Assembly: GCA_035691065.1 (NCBI GenBank)
Contig: DASSJT010000151.1
Coordinates: 1 to 34,867 of the forward strand
Length of the DNA: 34,867 nt
Direction: 5' to 3'
Source: DASSJT01 sp035691065
Lineage (GTDB): Bacteria > Actinomycetota > Actinomycetes > Actinomycetales > Dermatophilaceae
The position numbers and the translations under genes were made by a program. Under the pieces are notes generated by a model that was not told where the DNA came from, searched no databases, and saw only the letters and a list, made by a program, of their open reading frames with translations. Shown here piece by piece: positions 15,093-22,705 of this stretch (positions are counted from its first letter, which is position 1; every line of letters starts with the position of its first letter).

Positions 15093-16180
15093 TGACCCAC
15101 TCGAGGCTGCGGAGCAGGCACGGCAACCTGGTGTGCCTTCGCCATGCTCCGCGGTGGAGGCGCAAAGGAGTTCAGCGGGGCAACGGCGACCTGGCGGACG
15201 ACGGCGAACTCCGCGGTGCGCTTGATCGGGGGCTGGCTCGCGGCGACCGCGGCAGGAGTCAGCGCGAGCAGCAGCGGGACGGCGCCGAACGCGGCGACCC
15301 CAGTCTGGAACACTCTGCGCCGGCGGGCGCTGAGCGCGACCGGTGGCTCCAGCAGCCGCCGGACTCTCAGCGCGGTGTCACGGCCGGCCGCTCCGAGCAC
15401 GGAGGACGGCTCCTGGGCGGAAGCCGCGCCCGACCTGGCGGTGGCAACGGCCACCAGCGCGGTGGCGAGGGTCCTGGGATCGTGGTGCCGCGCGGCGAGG
15501 TCGTCGGCGTGCATCTCCAGGAGGCTTCTCACCCGACGCGGCAGATCACGCGTGAGCGGCAGCTCCGGCAGCACGCGGCTGACCAGCGCGGCCCATCCCA
15601 GCAGGCGATGGTGCCTCGCCTGGAGGTGGGCGTGTTCGTGGGCCAGCACAGCAGCCACCTGCTGCCGCGTCAGCAAGGTGAGTGTTCCGGTGGTCAGGAC
15701 CACGGTCCGTGCGCGGCCGGGCAGACAGTAGGCGGCAGGCTGGGGATGGTCGAGGACCGTCACGTCGAGCTCGGAGGCACGTCGACCACACAGAGCGAGC
15801 ACGATGCGCTGACGGCGGCCCTCCGCCCGCCGGGCCCGGGAGACCGCCAGGAGGGCCCAGGCAACCCGGAGGGCGATCGCGCCGGACATGGTCAGGCCGG
15901 CCCCAGCGGCCGCCGCTCCGCCTGGTGTGGCGTAGGCGGCGCGCACCCGCAGGATGCAGGCGCCCAGCAGATCGCTGAGTCCACCGGAGAGGGCGGTGCC
16001 GGGCATCGCGACGGTGAGCCCGGCCAGGATGAGCGCCGTCAGCACGGACCACGACGCAGCGAGCAGCAGCAGGGCCTGCAGCCGCGGGGCGCGCACGAGC
16101 GAACCATCCGTATGGCGCGCAAGGGGCCCGGCTGCGCTCACGATCGCGGCATAGGCGAGCAGCGCCAAACCAACCGTCAT
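15086..16180 (-). CDS. M56 family membrane metallopeptidase (BlaR1/MecR1-like)
   Basis: A 364-aa polytopic membrane protease. Hydrophobic segments lie near residues 1-20, 35-58, 90-113 and 301-320. The zinc motif His181-Glu182-x2-His185 (LAHEHAHLQARHH) lies in the cytoplasmic loop, with a likely third ligand in the following LLEMHAD segment (Glu222). BlaR1 and MecR1 cleave their BlaI/MecI repressor after sensing beta-lactam. This protein ends soon after the fourth helix and lacks the penicillin-binding sensor domain, so its signal is unknown. Its start overlaps the blaI stop as ATGA, the classic repressor-protease pairing. The last 7 bp overlap the convergent COG4315 gene. Confidence 0.9.
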   Translation of the reverse strand: MTVGLALLAYAAIVSAAGPLARHTDGSLVRAPRLQALLLLAASWSVLTALILAGLTVAMPGTALSGGLSDLLGACILRVRAAYATPGGAAAAGAGLTMSGAIALRVAWALLAVSRARRAEGRRQRIVLALCGRRASELDVTVLDHPQPAAYCLPGRARTVVLTTGTLTLLTRQQVAAVLAHEHAHLQARHHRLLGWAALVSRVLPELPLTRDLPRRVRSLLEMHADDLAARHHDPRTLATALVAVATARSGAASAQEPSSVLGAAGRDTALRVRRLLEPPVALSARRRRVFQTGVAAFGAVPLLLALTPAAVAASQPPIKRTAEFAVVRQVAVAPLNSFAPPPRSMAKAHQVAVPAPQPRVGHQ

Positions 16181-16626
16181 TCGGTCGCCTCACCGCGTCG
16201 TCGTGCGAGCGCCTGGTCGAGGACCCGGGCCAGCTCGAGCGCCTCATCGGCATCGATCTGCTCAACGAACTGCGCCAGCACCCCTGCGGGATCGGCGCTG
16301 CTCGACAGGGCGTCGTTCATCAGCTGCGCGGCATAGCCATGCCGGCTGATGGCGGCCGAATACCGCCATGCGCGACCGTCGCGCTCCCGGGTGACCCACC
16401 CCTTGCGGTGGAGGTTGTCCAGGACGGTCATGACCGTGGTGTAGGCCAATTGACGCTCCGGCTGCAGGTCGGAGACCACGTCGCGCACCAGACGCGACGA
16501 GTCCGCGTCCCAGAGCAGCTCCATGACCGCCCATTCGAGTTCGCCGAGCTGCCGCAGTCGACGGTGTCCCCTCACGAAGGCCTCCTGCTGTCTGGTCCAC
16601 TGCACATCACCGATCACGTGTCGCAT
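16177..16626 (-). CDS. BlaI/MecI/CopY family transcriptional repressor
   Basis: A 149-aa winged-helix repressor. The family hallmarks are present: LGELEWAVMELLWDADS (helix 1), a recognition region ending AYTTVMTVLDNLHRKGWVTRERDGRAWRYSA, and a C-terminal dimerisation helix. Members bind as dimers and are inactivated by proteolysis by the M56 partner, which is encoded directly downstream. The ATG at 16626 was chosen. A GTG at 16644 and one at 16605 are also in frame and none has a strong ribosome site. It is divergent from the haloperoxidase-like gene. The conserved block at 16681-16721 sits between the two starts, so autoregulation together with control of that gene is plausible. Confidence 0.92.
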   Translation of the reverse strand: MRHVIGDVQWTRQQEAFVRGHRRLRQLGELEWAVMELLWDADSSRLVRDVVSDLQPERQLAYTTVMTVLDNLHRKGWVTRERDGRAWRYSAAISRHGYAAQLMNDALSSSADPAGVLAQFVEQIDADEALELARVLDQALARRRGEATE

Positions 16627-16680
16627 CGCTGCGGGGTTCAACACCCGCCGTGAAGGCGGCCCTGATTCGTGCCCGGGTCA

Positions 16681-16721
16681 TTGAACGTCGCCGATCTCCT
16701 ATCCGTGTTAGTAGACATGCT
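16681..16721 (+). promoter_or_regulatory. Promoter/operator block upstream of the haloperoxidase-like gene
   Basis: Partner of the block at 14391-14431: same 41-bp length, 32 identical positions, including TTGAACG at the start and CGTGTTAGTAGACA near the end. It lies 76 bp before the GTG start of the secreted enzyme gene and 54 bp upstream of the divergent blaI start. Confidence 0.6.
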
Positions 16722-16797
16722 AGGCCACGTCAGCCGGGAGAGCCGGCCAGCCCACGAACGTGGCCAGGCGTTCGCCCAACCAGATCGGAGATCCGTT

Positions 16798-18123
16798 GTG
16801 TCCAGCAACCGCTACCGCGCCGTCCTCCTACGGCGCTCCCCCGCCCTCGTCGCCCTGGGCGCAACTGCGGCCATCGCCGCCGCAGCATGGCCCGGAGTCG
16901 CGCGAGCCGCCGAACCGAGCGCGTCCAGACCCGGCACGGGCAACGTCGTCGTGGAGTGGAACCACGCCTTGCTGTCAGCCGTGCAGACCCCAGGTGCGGA
17001 GCCTGCCACGATCCACCCCACCCGCGCGTTCGCGATCATGAGCCTGGCGGTCCTCGACGCGGTGGATGCCGTTTCCTCCGAACCCGCTCCCCATCCCCTT
17101 CGCTTCAACGTCGGACGTCGAGCCGCGCAGGACGCCGCAGCCGCGCAGGCCGCACACGACGTGCTGACGGCCCTGTTCCCCACGTTGACCGAAGCGCACG
17201 ACGCGGAGCTGGCTGCCGACCTCGCTGCCATTCCGCCCGGTTACTGGCGCACCGCGGGCACCCGGCTCGGGGCGCACGCCGCAGCCGACGTTCTGAGGGC
17301 CAGGGCCGACGACGGCTCCAGCGCCACGGCCCCGCCATACCAGAGCACGGGTGATCCCGGTGACTACCGGCCCACCCCTCCAGACGAGGCGGCGCCGGTC
17401 TTCACCCACTGGGCGGCTGTCAGGCCGTTCGTGCTGCGCGATGGCAGCCAGTTCCGGCCTCCGCCACCTCCGGCGCTGAGCAGCCCGGCCTACGCGGCGG
17501 CCGTCAACGAGGTCAAGGGCCTCGGCCAGGACCACAGCACCACCCGAACCTCCGAACAGACCACCATCGGACGATTCTGGTCAGCACCGATCCAGAACTA
17601 CTGGAATGCCATCGCCGAGCAGGTCGCACTCGCCCACCACGACTCCACAGCCGCATCGGCTCGCACATTTGCACTGCTTGACATCGGCCTCGCGGACACC
17701 ACCATCGCCCTGTACGACGCCAAGTACGCTTTCCGGCTCTGGCGGCCGATCAGCGCCATCCGCCTCGCCGGAACGGATGGCAACGCACAGACGACGGCGG
17801 ACCAGGCATGGACGCCGCTGGCCGGGACCCCGGCAGATCCCTCCTACCCCGGCGCCCACAGCGCCCTGAGCGCGGCGGCCGCAACCATCCTCGCGTTCGC
17901 CTATGGCGACGCCTCCTTCACGGTCAGCTCGCCGACCCTGCCGGGAGTCACGCGTTCCTTCGCCAGCTTTGACGATGCCGCTGCCGAAGCAGGGCTGAGC
18001 CGGATCTACGCCGGCGTCCACACCCGGCTCGACCACACGTCGGGCCTCACGCTCGGGAGCCACGTCGCCCGCTACACCCTCGGCAACGCCCCCATCAACG
18101 CGCTGGGGCGCAACCATGAGTGA
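16798..18123 (+). CDS. Secreted vanadium-dependent haloperoxidase / PAP2-like protein
   Basis: A 441-aa exported protein of the vanadium haloperoxidase / type 2 acid phosphatase superfamily. The signal peptide has LLRR at 10-13, a hydrophobic core to residue 34 and an ARA cleavage site after 37; the RR could indicate Tat export. The active-site motifs are in order: Lys309-x6-Arg316-Pro (KYAFRLWRP), YPGAHS with His354, and Ser401-Arg402-x5-His408-x3-Asp412, where the His would bind vanadate or be the phosphorylated nucleophile. The usual PSGH is changed to PGAH. The family either oxidises halides with peroxide or hydrolyses phosphate esters; sequence alone does not decide. The GTG start has GGAG 7 nt upstream. 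It overlaps the next gene by 8 bp. Confidence 0.87.
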   Translation: MSSNRYRAVLLRRSPALVALGATAAIAAAAWPGVARAAEPSASRPGTGNVVVEWNHALLSAVQTPGAEPATIHPTRAFAIMSLAVLDAVDAVSSEPAPHPLRFNVGRRAAQDAAAAQAAHDVLTALFPTLTEAHDAELAADLAAIPPGYWRTAGTRLGAHAAADVLRARADDGSSATAPPYQSTGDPGDYRPTPPDEAAPVFTHWAAVRPFVLRDGSQFRPPPPPALSSPAYAAAVNEVKGLGQDHSTTRTSEQTTIGRFWSAPIQNYWNAIAEQVALAHHDSTAASARTFALLDIGLADTTIALYDAKYAFRLWRPISAIRLAGTDGNAQTTADQAWTPLAGTPADPSYPGAHSALSAAAATILAFAYGDASFTVSSPTLPGVTRSFASFDDAAAEAGLSRIYAGVHTRLDHTSGLTLGSHVARYTLGNAPINALGRNHE

Positions 18124-19054
18124 CCGCTTCGAGCGCATCCTCGACGTGGCGGACGCGAGAGCCTCATCGGGTCACGACGCCGGCGCAAACCCGTCACAGC
18201 GCGACATTGTCATGGCCGACCTCGACGGCCCGCGCGAGAGTGAAGTGCCCGACGTGCTGCTCCTCCACGGCCAGCCCGGCTCGTCGCTGATCTGGACGCG
18301 GGTACAGACCCTGCTGCACGGTCGAGGCCTGCACGCGCTCGCGGTCGACCGCCCCGGCTACGGCGCCACGGGCGGGCCAGCCATGGACCACAGCGACAAC
18401 GCAGCGACCCTCGCCCAGATCCTCGACGAGCGCCAGTGCACACCAGCGGTGGTGGTCGGCCACAGCCTCGGCGCGGGCATCGCCGTCGCCCTGGCAGCCG
18501 CCGCACCGCACCACGTGCGCGCCCTGGTCCTCGTCGCGCCAGCCGTTGGGTCCGACGCGGTCACGGCGACCGATCGAGCACTCGCCGCTCCCGTCCTCGG
18601 TGCCGGCCTGAGCTGGCTCGGCTTCCGGACCGCCGGCCTCATGTTGTGCCTTCCCGGACTTCGCCGCCGAGTCCTGACCGACCGGATCGGACTGAGCGCC
18701 ACCGAGGGCAAAGAGGTCGTCCGCCGGATGACCCGGGGGCCGGTCTGGCGCAGCTTCGCCGTCGAGCAGCGGTACCTGATCGCAGACGCCGACCGGCTTA
18801 AGGAACAGCTGGGCGAGGTCCGGTGCCCGGTCGTGGTCGTCGCGGGGGCACGCGACCGGGTGGTCCGTCCGCGCGTCGCAGCGGCGATGGCGAGCCGGCT
18901 GCCCGAGTCGACCCTCCTCACCACCGACACCGGACACCTGATCCCGATCGAGGACCCGGAGGCCGTCGTCACGGCGGTTCTCCGAGCGCTCAGGTGGGAA
19001 TACCGCAGGTCGCTGTTCTCCACCCGCTCCACAGTGCCGGTCGCGGATCCGTGA
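18116..19054 (+). CDS. Alpha/beta hydrolase
   Basis: A 312-aa alpha/beta-hydrolase fold enzyme. HGQPG near residue 51 forms the oxyanion region, GHSLG carries nucleophile Ser117, Asp247 (AGARDRVV) and His274 (DTGHLIP) complete the triad. There is no signal peptide, so it is likely cytosolic. The substrate is unknown; the family ranges from esterases to cofactor-free perhydrolases (once called non-haem haloperoxidases). Its ATG lies within the last 8 bp of the haloperoxidase-like gene, so the two are translationally coupled and probably linked in function. It ends 2 bp from the convergent ABC-F stop; GTGAGCTCAC is a palindrome at that junction. Confidence 0.9.
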   Translation: MSDRFERILDVADARASSGHDAGANPSQRDIVMADLDGPRESEVPDVLLLHGQPGSSLIWTRVQTLLHGRGLHALAVDRPGYGATGGPAMDHSDNAATLAQILDERQCTPAVVVGHSLGAGIAVALAAAAPHHVRALVLVAPAVGSDAVTATDRALAAPVLGAGLSWLGFRTAGLMLCLPGLRRRVLTDRIGLSATEGKEVVRRMTRGPVWRSFAVEQRYLIADADRLKEQLGEVRCPVVVVAGARDRVVRPRVAAAMASRLPESTLLTTDTGHLIPIEDPEAVVTAVLRALRWEYRRSLFSTRSTVPVADP

Positions 19055-19056
19055 GC

Positions 19057-20655
19057 TCACGCCAGGGCGACAAGGTCGCGGTAGTCCGGGCCCCAGAGGT
19101 CCTCCACCCCGTCGGGCAGCAGCAGGATCCGCTCCGGCTCGAGCGCCTCGACCGCGCCCTCGTCGTGGGTGACCAGCACCACGGCGCCCTTGTAGGTGCG
19201 AAGTGCCCCGAGGATCTCCTCCCGCGATGCCGGGTCGAGGTTGTTCGTGGGCTCGTCGAGCAGCAGGACGTTGGCCGACGACACGACCAGCAGGGCCAGC
19301 GAGAGCCGGGTCTTCTCACCGCCGGAGAGAACCCCGGCCGGCTTGTCGACGTCGTCGCCCGAGAACAGGAAGGAGCCGAGAACCTTGCGCACCTCGGTCT
19401 CGCCGAGGTCCGGCGCGGCGCTCTTCATGTTCTGCAGGACGGTGCGCTCGAGGTCGAGGTTCTCGTGCTCCTGGGCGTAGTAGCCGAGCTTCAGGCCGTG
19501 GCCGGGCTGGACCTCTCCCGTGTCGGGCTCGTCGATGCCCGACAGCATGCGCAGCAGGGTCGTCTTGCCGGCACCGTTGAGGCCGAGCACCACCACCCGA
19601 GAGCCCCGGTCGACCGCCAGGTCGACATCGGTGAAGACCTCCTGGGACCCATAGGACCGGGAAAGGCCACTCGCCCGTAGCGGAGTCCTGCCGCAGGGCG
19701 CCGGGTCGGGAAACCGCAGCCTGGCGACCCGGTCGTTGACCCGCTCCCCCTCGACCCCTGCGAGGAGCCGCTCGGCGCGCCGTGCCATGTTCTGGGCGGC
19801 AACGGCCTTGGTCGCCTTGGCCCGCATCTTGTCGGCCTGTGCCAGCAGGGCCGAGGCCTTCTTCTCGGCATTGGCCCGCTCCCGCTTGCGTCGCCGCTCG
19901 TCGGTCTCGCGCTGGAGCAGGTAGGCCTTCCAGCCGACGTTGTAGACATCCAGCTCGGCCCGGTTGGCGTCGAGGTGGAACACCCGGTTGACGACGGCTT
20001 CGAGCAGGTCGACGTCATGGGAGATGACCACCAGCCCGCCACGGTAAGCCCTGAGGTAGTCGCGCAGCCAGACGATCGAGTCGGCGTCGAGGTGGTTGGT
20101 CGGCTCGTCCAGCAGCAGCGTCGACGCACCCGAGAAGAGAATCCGCGACAGCTCGACCCGGCGGCGCTGGCCGCCGGACAGCGTGCCGAGCTCCTGTCCC
20201 AGCACGCGCTCCTCCAGCCCGAGCGCGCCGGCGATCGAGGCCGCCTCGGCCTCCGCGGCATAGCCCCCGGCGCTGGTGAACTCGGCGTCGAGCCGCGCGT
20301 ACCTGCGCATGGCCCGCTCCTGGGTGTCGCCGTCGGCGCTGGCCATCTGCTTCTCGGCCGCCCGCAGGTCGCGCACGATCGTGTCCAGTCCGCGCGCTGA
20401 GAGCACGCGGTCGCGTGCGGTGATGTGCAGGTCGCCGGTGCGCGGGTCCTGCGGCAGGTAGCCGACGTCGCCGGACGACATCACCGACCCGGCCGCCGCC
20501 TGGGTGATCCCGGCGAGGACCTTGGTGAGGGTGGTCTTCCCGGCCCCGTTGCGCCCCACGAGGCCAACGCGGTCCCCCGCCGCGATCCGGAACGTGGCGT
20601 TGTCGAGGAGCAGCCGGGAGCCGGCCCGGAGCTCGATTCCCGTGGCAGCAATCAA
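19057..20655 (-). CDS. ABC-F family ATPase (ribosome-associated)
   Basis: A 532-aa soluble protein with two ABC ATPase domains and no membrane part. Domain 1 has Walker A VGRNGAGKTT (33-42), signature LSGGQRRRVE and Walker B LLLDEPTNHLD. A charged coiled-coil linker follows (about 240-310, rich in RRKRERANAEKK). Domain 2 has GLNGAGKTT, LSGGEKTRL and LLLDEPTNNLD. ABC-F proteins bind the ribosomal E site and act in translation control or antibiotic protection. This one lacks the features I would need to call it a resistance factor. The start is TTG: an in-frame stop lies just upstream, and the MIAATGIELRAG beginning matches the family. Confidence 0.9.
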   Translation of the reverse strand: MIAATGIELRAGSRLLLDNATFRIAAGDRVGLVGRNGAGKTTLTKVLAGITQAAAGSVMSSGDVGYLPQDPRTGDLHITARDRVLSARGLDTIVRDLRAAEKQMASADGDTQERAMRRYARLDAEFTSAGGYAAEAEAASIAGALGLEERVLGQELGTLSGGQRRRVELSRILFSGASTLLLDEPTNHLDADSIVWLRDYLRAYRGGLVVISHDVDLLEAVVNRVFHLDANRAELDVYNVGWKAYLLQRETDERRRKRERANAEKKASALLAQADKMRAKATKAVAAQNMARRAERLLAGVEGERVNDRVARLRFPDPAPCGRTPLRASGLSRSYGSQEVFTDVDLAVDRGSRVVVLGLNGAGKTTLLRMLSGIDEPDTGEVQPGHGLKLGYYAQEHENLDLERTVLQNMKSAAPDLGETEVRKVLGSFLFSGDDVDKPAGVLSGGEKTRLSLALLVVSSANVLLLDEPTNNLDPASREEILGALRTYKGAVVLVTHDEGAVEALEPERILLLPDGVEDLWGPDYRDLVALA

Positions 20656-20793
20656 CGGTCAACCACCACAGAAGGTCACTCCCGAAGGCCTGCTCAGCGC
20701 GGATGGATTGGCACGAATCGGGGGCGGGTACCACCGCCCCGATACCTTCCTGCGGCGCGGGCCTCGTTCGCGCGCTGGACAGGTGCTCGTGAC

Positions 20794-20799
20794 TAGTCT
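20794..20799 (+). promoter_or_regulatory. Putative -10 element (TAGTCT) of the zinc metallopeptidase gene
   Basis: TAGTCT fits TANNNT and lies 49 bp before the ATG at 20849, leaving a normal leader. No -35 was recognised. Confidence 0.25.
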
Positions 20800-20848
20800 A
20801 AGGGCGCAGATCCGCCGGCCGGATCCGCCCGAGAGCCCGGAGGCGCAC

Positions 20849-21760
20849 ATGAGTTTCAACGAGAACGTCCAGATCGACACCTCACAGGTCGAGTCGGGAG
20901 GCTCGGGAGGGCGCGGTCCGGGTGGGCTCGTGGTGGGCGGCGGCATCGGGGGGCTCATCCTGCTCGTCATCATGATGTTTCTCGGCATCAACCCGAACGA
21001 CGTGCCGTCGAACCCGTCGGGCACCGACCCGGGCCAGGTGCAGCCCGGGGGGTCGCAGAGCAGCAGCAGCTTCGCCCAGTGCAAGACGGGTGCGGATGCC
21101 AACAGGAGCGATGTGTGCCGCGTCATCGCCACCGTCAACTCGGTGCAGGCGTTCTGGTCGGAGGACCTCTCGCGCTACGGCAAGCAGTACACGCCCGCCA
21201 AGACCGTGCTCTACTCCGGGGCCACCCAGTCGCAGTGCGGCACGGCGTCCAACCAGGTCGGGCCGTTCTACTGCCCGCTCGACAAGAGGGTCTACATCGA
21301 CGCGTCCTTCTTCCAGATCCTCAGCAAGCAGTTCGGCGCGGACACGGGCGCCCTGGCCCAGGAGTACGTCGTGGCGCACGAGTACGGCCACCACATCCAG
21401 GACGAGCTCGGCCTGCTCGGGCGCGCTCAGCAGGACCCCACCGGCCCGCAGAGCGGCGGTGTGCGGATCGAGCTCATGGCCGACTGCCTGGCCGGGGTGT
21501 GGGCCAAGCACGCGACCGAGACCAAGGACGCCAGCGGTGTCACGTTCCTCAAGCCGCTGACCCAGAAGGACATCGACTCCGCACTCTCGGCAGCCTCGGC
21601 CGTGGGCGACGACCGGATCCAGCAGAAGACCCAGGGGCAGGTCACCACCGAGTCGTGGACCCATGGCTCGTCGTCAGCCCGCCAGCACTGGTTCATGGAG
21701 GGCTTCAACCAGGGGGACCTCAACTCCTGCGACACCTTCGCGGTCGACACCGTCGAGTGA
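20849..21760 (+). CDS. Putative neutral zinc metallopeptidase (YpfJ-like)
   Basis: A 303-aa membrane-anchored protein. A Gly-rich N-terminus leads into one transmembrane helix (about 28-46), then a Ser/Pro/Gly linker and an extracytoplasmic domain with the zinc motif His177-Glu178-x2-His181 (HEYGHHIQ) and the conserved RIELMADCLAGVWA segment. Cys78/Cys90, Cys130/Cys142 could form disulfides outside the cell. The family is recognised from the metallopeptidase signature, but its substrates are unknown. The ATG is preceded by GGAGG with 5 nt spacing. It stands alone, divergent from the ABC-F gene and convergent with the acVLRF1 gene. Confidence 0.9.
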   Translation: MSFNENVQIDTSQVESGGSGGRGPGGLVVGGGIGGLILLVIMMFLGINPNDVPSNPSGTDPGQVQPGGSQSSSSFAQCKTGADANRSDVCRVIATVNSVQAFWSEDLSRYGKQYTPAKTVLYSGATQSQCGTASNQVGPFYCPLDKRVYIDASFFQILSKQFGADTGALAQEYVVAHEYGHHIQDELGLLGRAQQDPTGPQSGGVRIELMADCLAGVWAKHATETKDASGVTFLKPLTQKDIDSALSAASAVGDDRIQQKTQGQVTTESWTHGSSSARQHWFMEGFNQGDLNSCDTFAVDTVE

Positions 21761-21780
21761 GTCCTGAGCTTTCCTGAGCT

Positions 21781-21817
21781 GAGCGGCCGGTACTGGTCAG
21801 GACCCGACCGGCCGCTC
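21781..21817. terminator. Hairpin between convergent genes
   Basis: GAGCGGCCGGT (21781-21791) and ACCGGCCGCTC (21807-21817) form a perfect 11-bp stem around a 15-nt loop. It follows the metallopeptidase stop by 20 bp and covers the last codons and stop of the facing acVLRF1 gene. No T-tract, but the strength and place suggest a bidirectional terminator. Confidence 0.55.
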
Positions 21818-22333
21818 CACGAGGCTGATCCGCACGGCCCGACCCCGCCGCAGCGCCTCCTCCAGCACGCTCAGCCTCGGGTCGGGCAGGTCGTAGAGCT
21901 CCCGGCGCGGCAGCACAGCCAGGTGGGCAAGGCGCGGGTCGGCAAGCACCTCGCGCACCAGGGCCCGGTCGCCCCCGGCCACCAGCCCAGCCGGTATGCC
22001 GGGTGGCAGGGTGCGCAGGGCGAGGTCGGCGACCGCGCGTACCAGCTCGTCGGCCTGGTTGCCGCGCCGCCGGGCGAAGCGCTGCTGAGACGAGCCGCCG
22101 GCCGCGGTGCGGGACTGCACGTACCGGGTCCCGGTCTTGTGGGCGGCGAGCCGGCCGGCGCGAGCCAGCCCCACGGCATACCCCCCGCGGCGCACGAGGA
22201 CCAGCCCCAGCGGGTCGTGCGGGAAGTCCTCCTGCACCACGATGTCGAAGCGCGCGGCGCCGTCGTCGCGACGGGCGAAGCCCTCCAGCCAGAGCTCGAG
22301 GCGCTCCGGCGCTACCTCGACCACGCGGGCCAC
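21797..22333 (-). CDS. acVLRF1 family peptidyl-tRNA hydrolase (Vms1-like)
   Basis: A 178-aa protein with the release-factor-like core of the actinobacterial VLRF1 group. The segment RTAAGGSSQQRFARRRGNQ (about 75-93) contains the Gly/Ser-rich loop followed by Gln, equivalent to the GGQ/GSQ loop of eRF1 and Vms1 that cleaves peptidyl-tRNA. Such proteins are linked to ribosome rescue, freeing stalled chains from tRNA on the large subunit. The GTG at 22333 is 10 bp after the upstream stop; a GTG at 22324 is also possible. Longer in-frame extensions run into the upstream gene and are rejected. It is the last gene of the suf operon, a pairing with no obvious reason. Confidence 0.85.
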   Translation of the reverse strand: MARVVEVAPERLELWLEGFARRDDGAARFDIVVQEDFPHDPLGLVLVRRGGYAVGLARAGRLAAHKTGTRYVQSRTAAGGSSQQRFARRRGNQADELVRAVADLALRTLPPGIPAGLVAGGDRALVREVLADPRLAHLAVLPRRELYDLPDPRLSVLEEALRRGRAVRISLVERPVGS

Positions 22334-22343
22334 CCGTTGCCGG

Positions 22344-22679
22344 TCAGATGTTGAAGCCGAGGGCGCGCAGCTGCTCGCGGCCGTCCTCGGTGATCTTGTC
22401 GGGGCCCCACGGCGGCATCCAGACCCAGTTGATCCGGTGCGACGCGACGACGCCGTCGAGCGCCTGCTGGGTCTGGTCCTCAATGACGTCGGTGAGCGGG
22501 CATGCCGCCGACGTGAGGGTCATGTCCAGGACCGCGTGGTTCTGGGCGTCGACGGTGATGCCGTAGACGAGGCCGAGGTCGACGACGTTGATGCCGAGCT
22601 CGGGGTCGACGACGTCGCGCATCGCCTCCTCGACGTCGGCGACGTTCGCCGGCGTCTGGACGGTGGTGGTGTCGCTCAT
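22344..22679 (-). CDS. Metal-sulfur cluster assembly factor (SufT/DUF59-MIP18 family)
   Basis: A 111-aa protein of the DUF59/MIP18 fold. It shows the N-terminal DPELGINVVDLGLVYG motif, LTLTSAACPL-like segment with the conserved Cys60, and the C-terminal WMPPWGPDKITEDGREQL typical of PaaD/SufT-like proteins. These help mature [4Fe-4S] proteins. The ATG at 22679 is preceded by AAGGAGAG. It follows sufU by 26 bp in the suf operon, which supports a role in delivering clusters made by the SUF scaffold. Confidence 0.92.
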   Translation of the reverse strand: MSDTTTVQTPANVADVEEAMRDVVDPELGINVVDLGLVYGITVDAQNHAVLDMTLTSAACPLTDVIEDQTQQALDGVVASHRINWVWMPPWGPDKITEDGREQLRALGFNI

Positions 22680-22705
22680 CAGCTCTCTCCTTGCTGCAGC
22701 GGTGG

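Noticed and set aside
16669..16797. An N-terminal extension of the haloperoxidase-like gene
   Set aside because: It runs across the conserved promoter block, and the GTG at 16798 has a ribosome site and begins a proper signal peptide.
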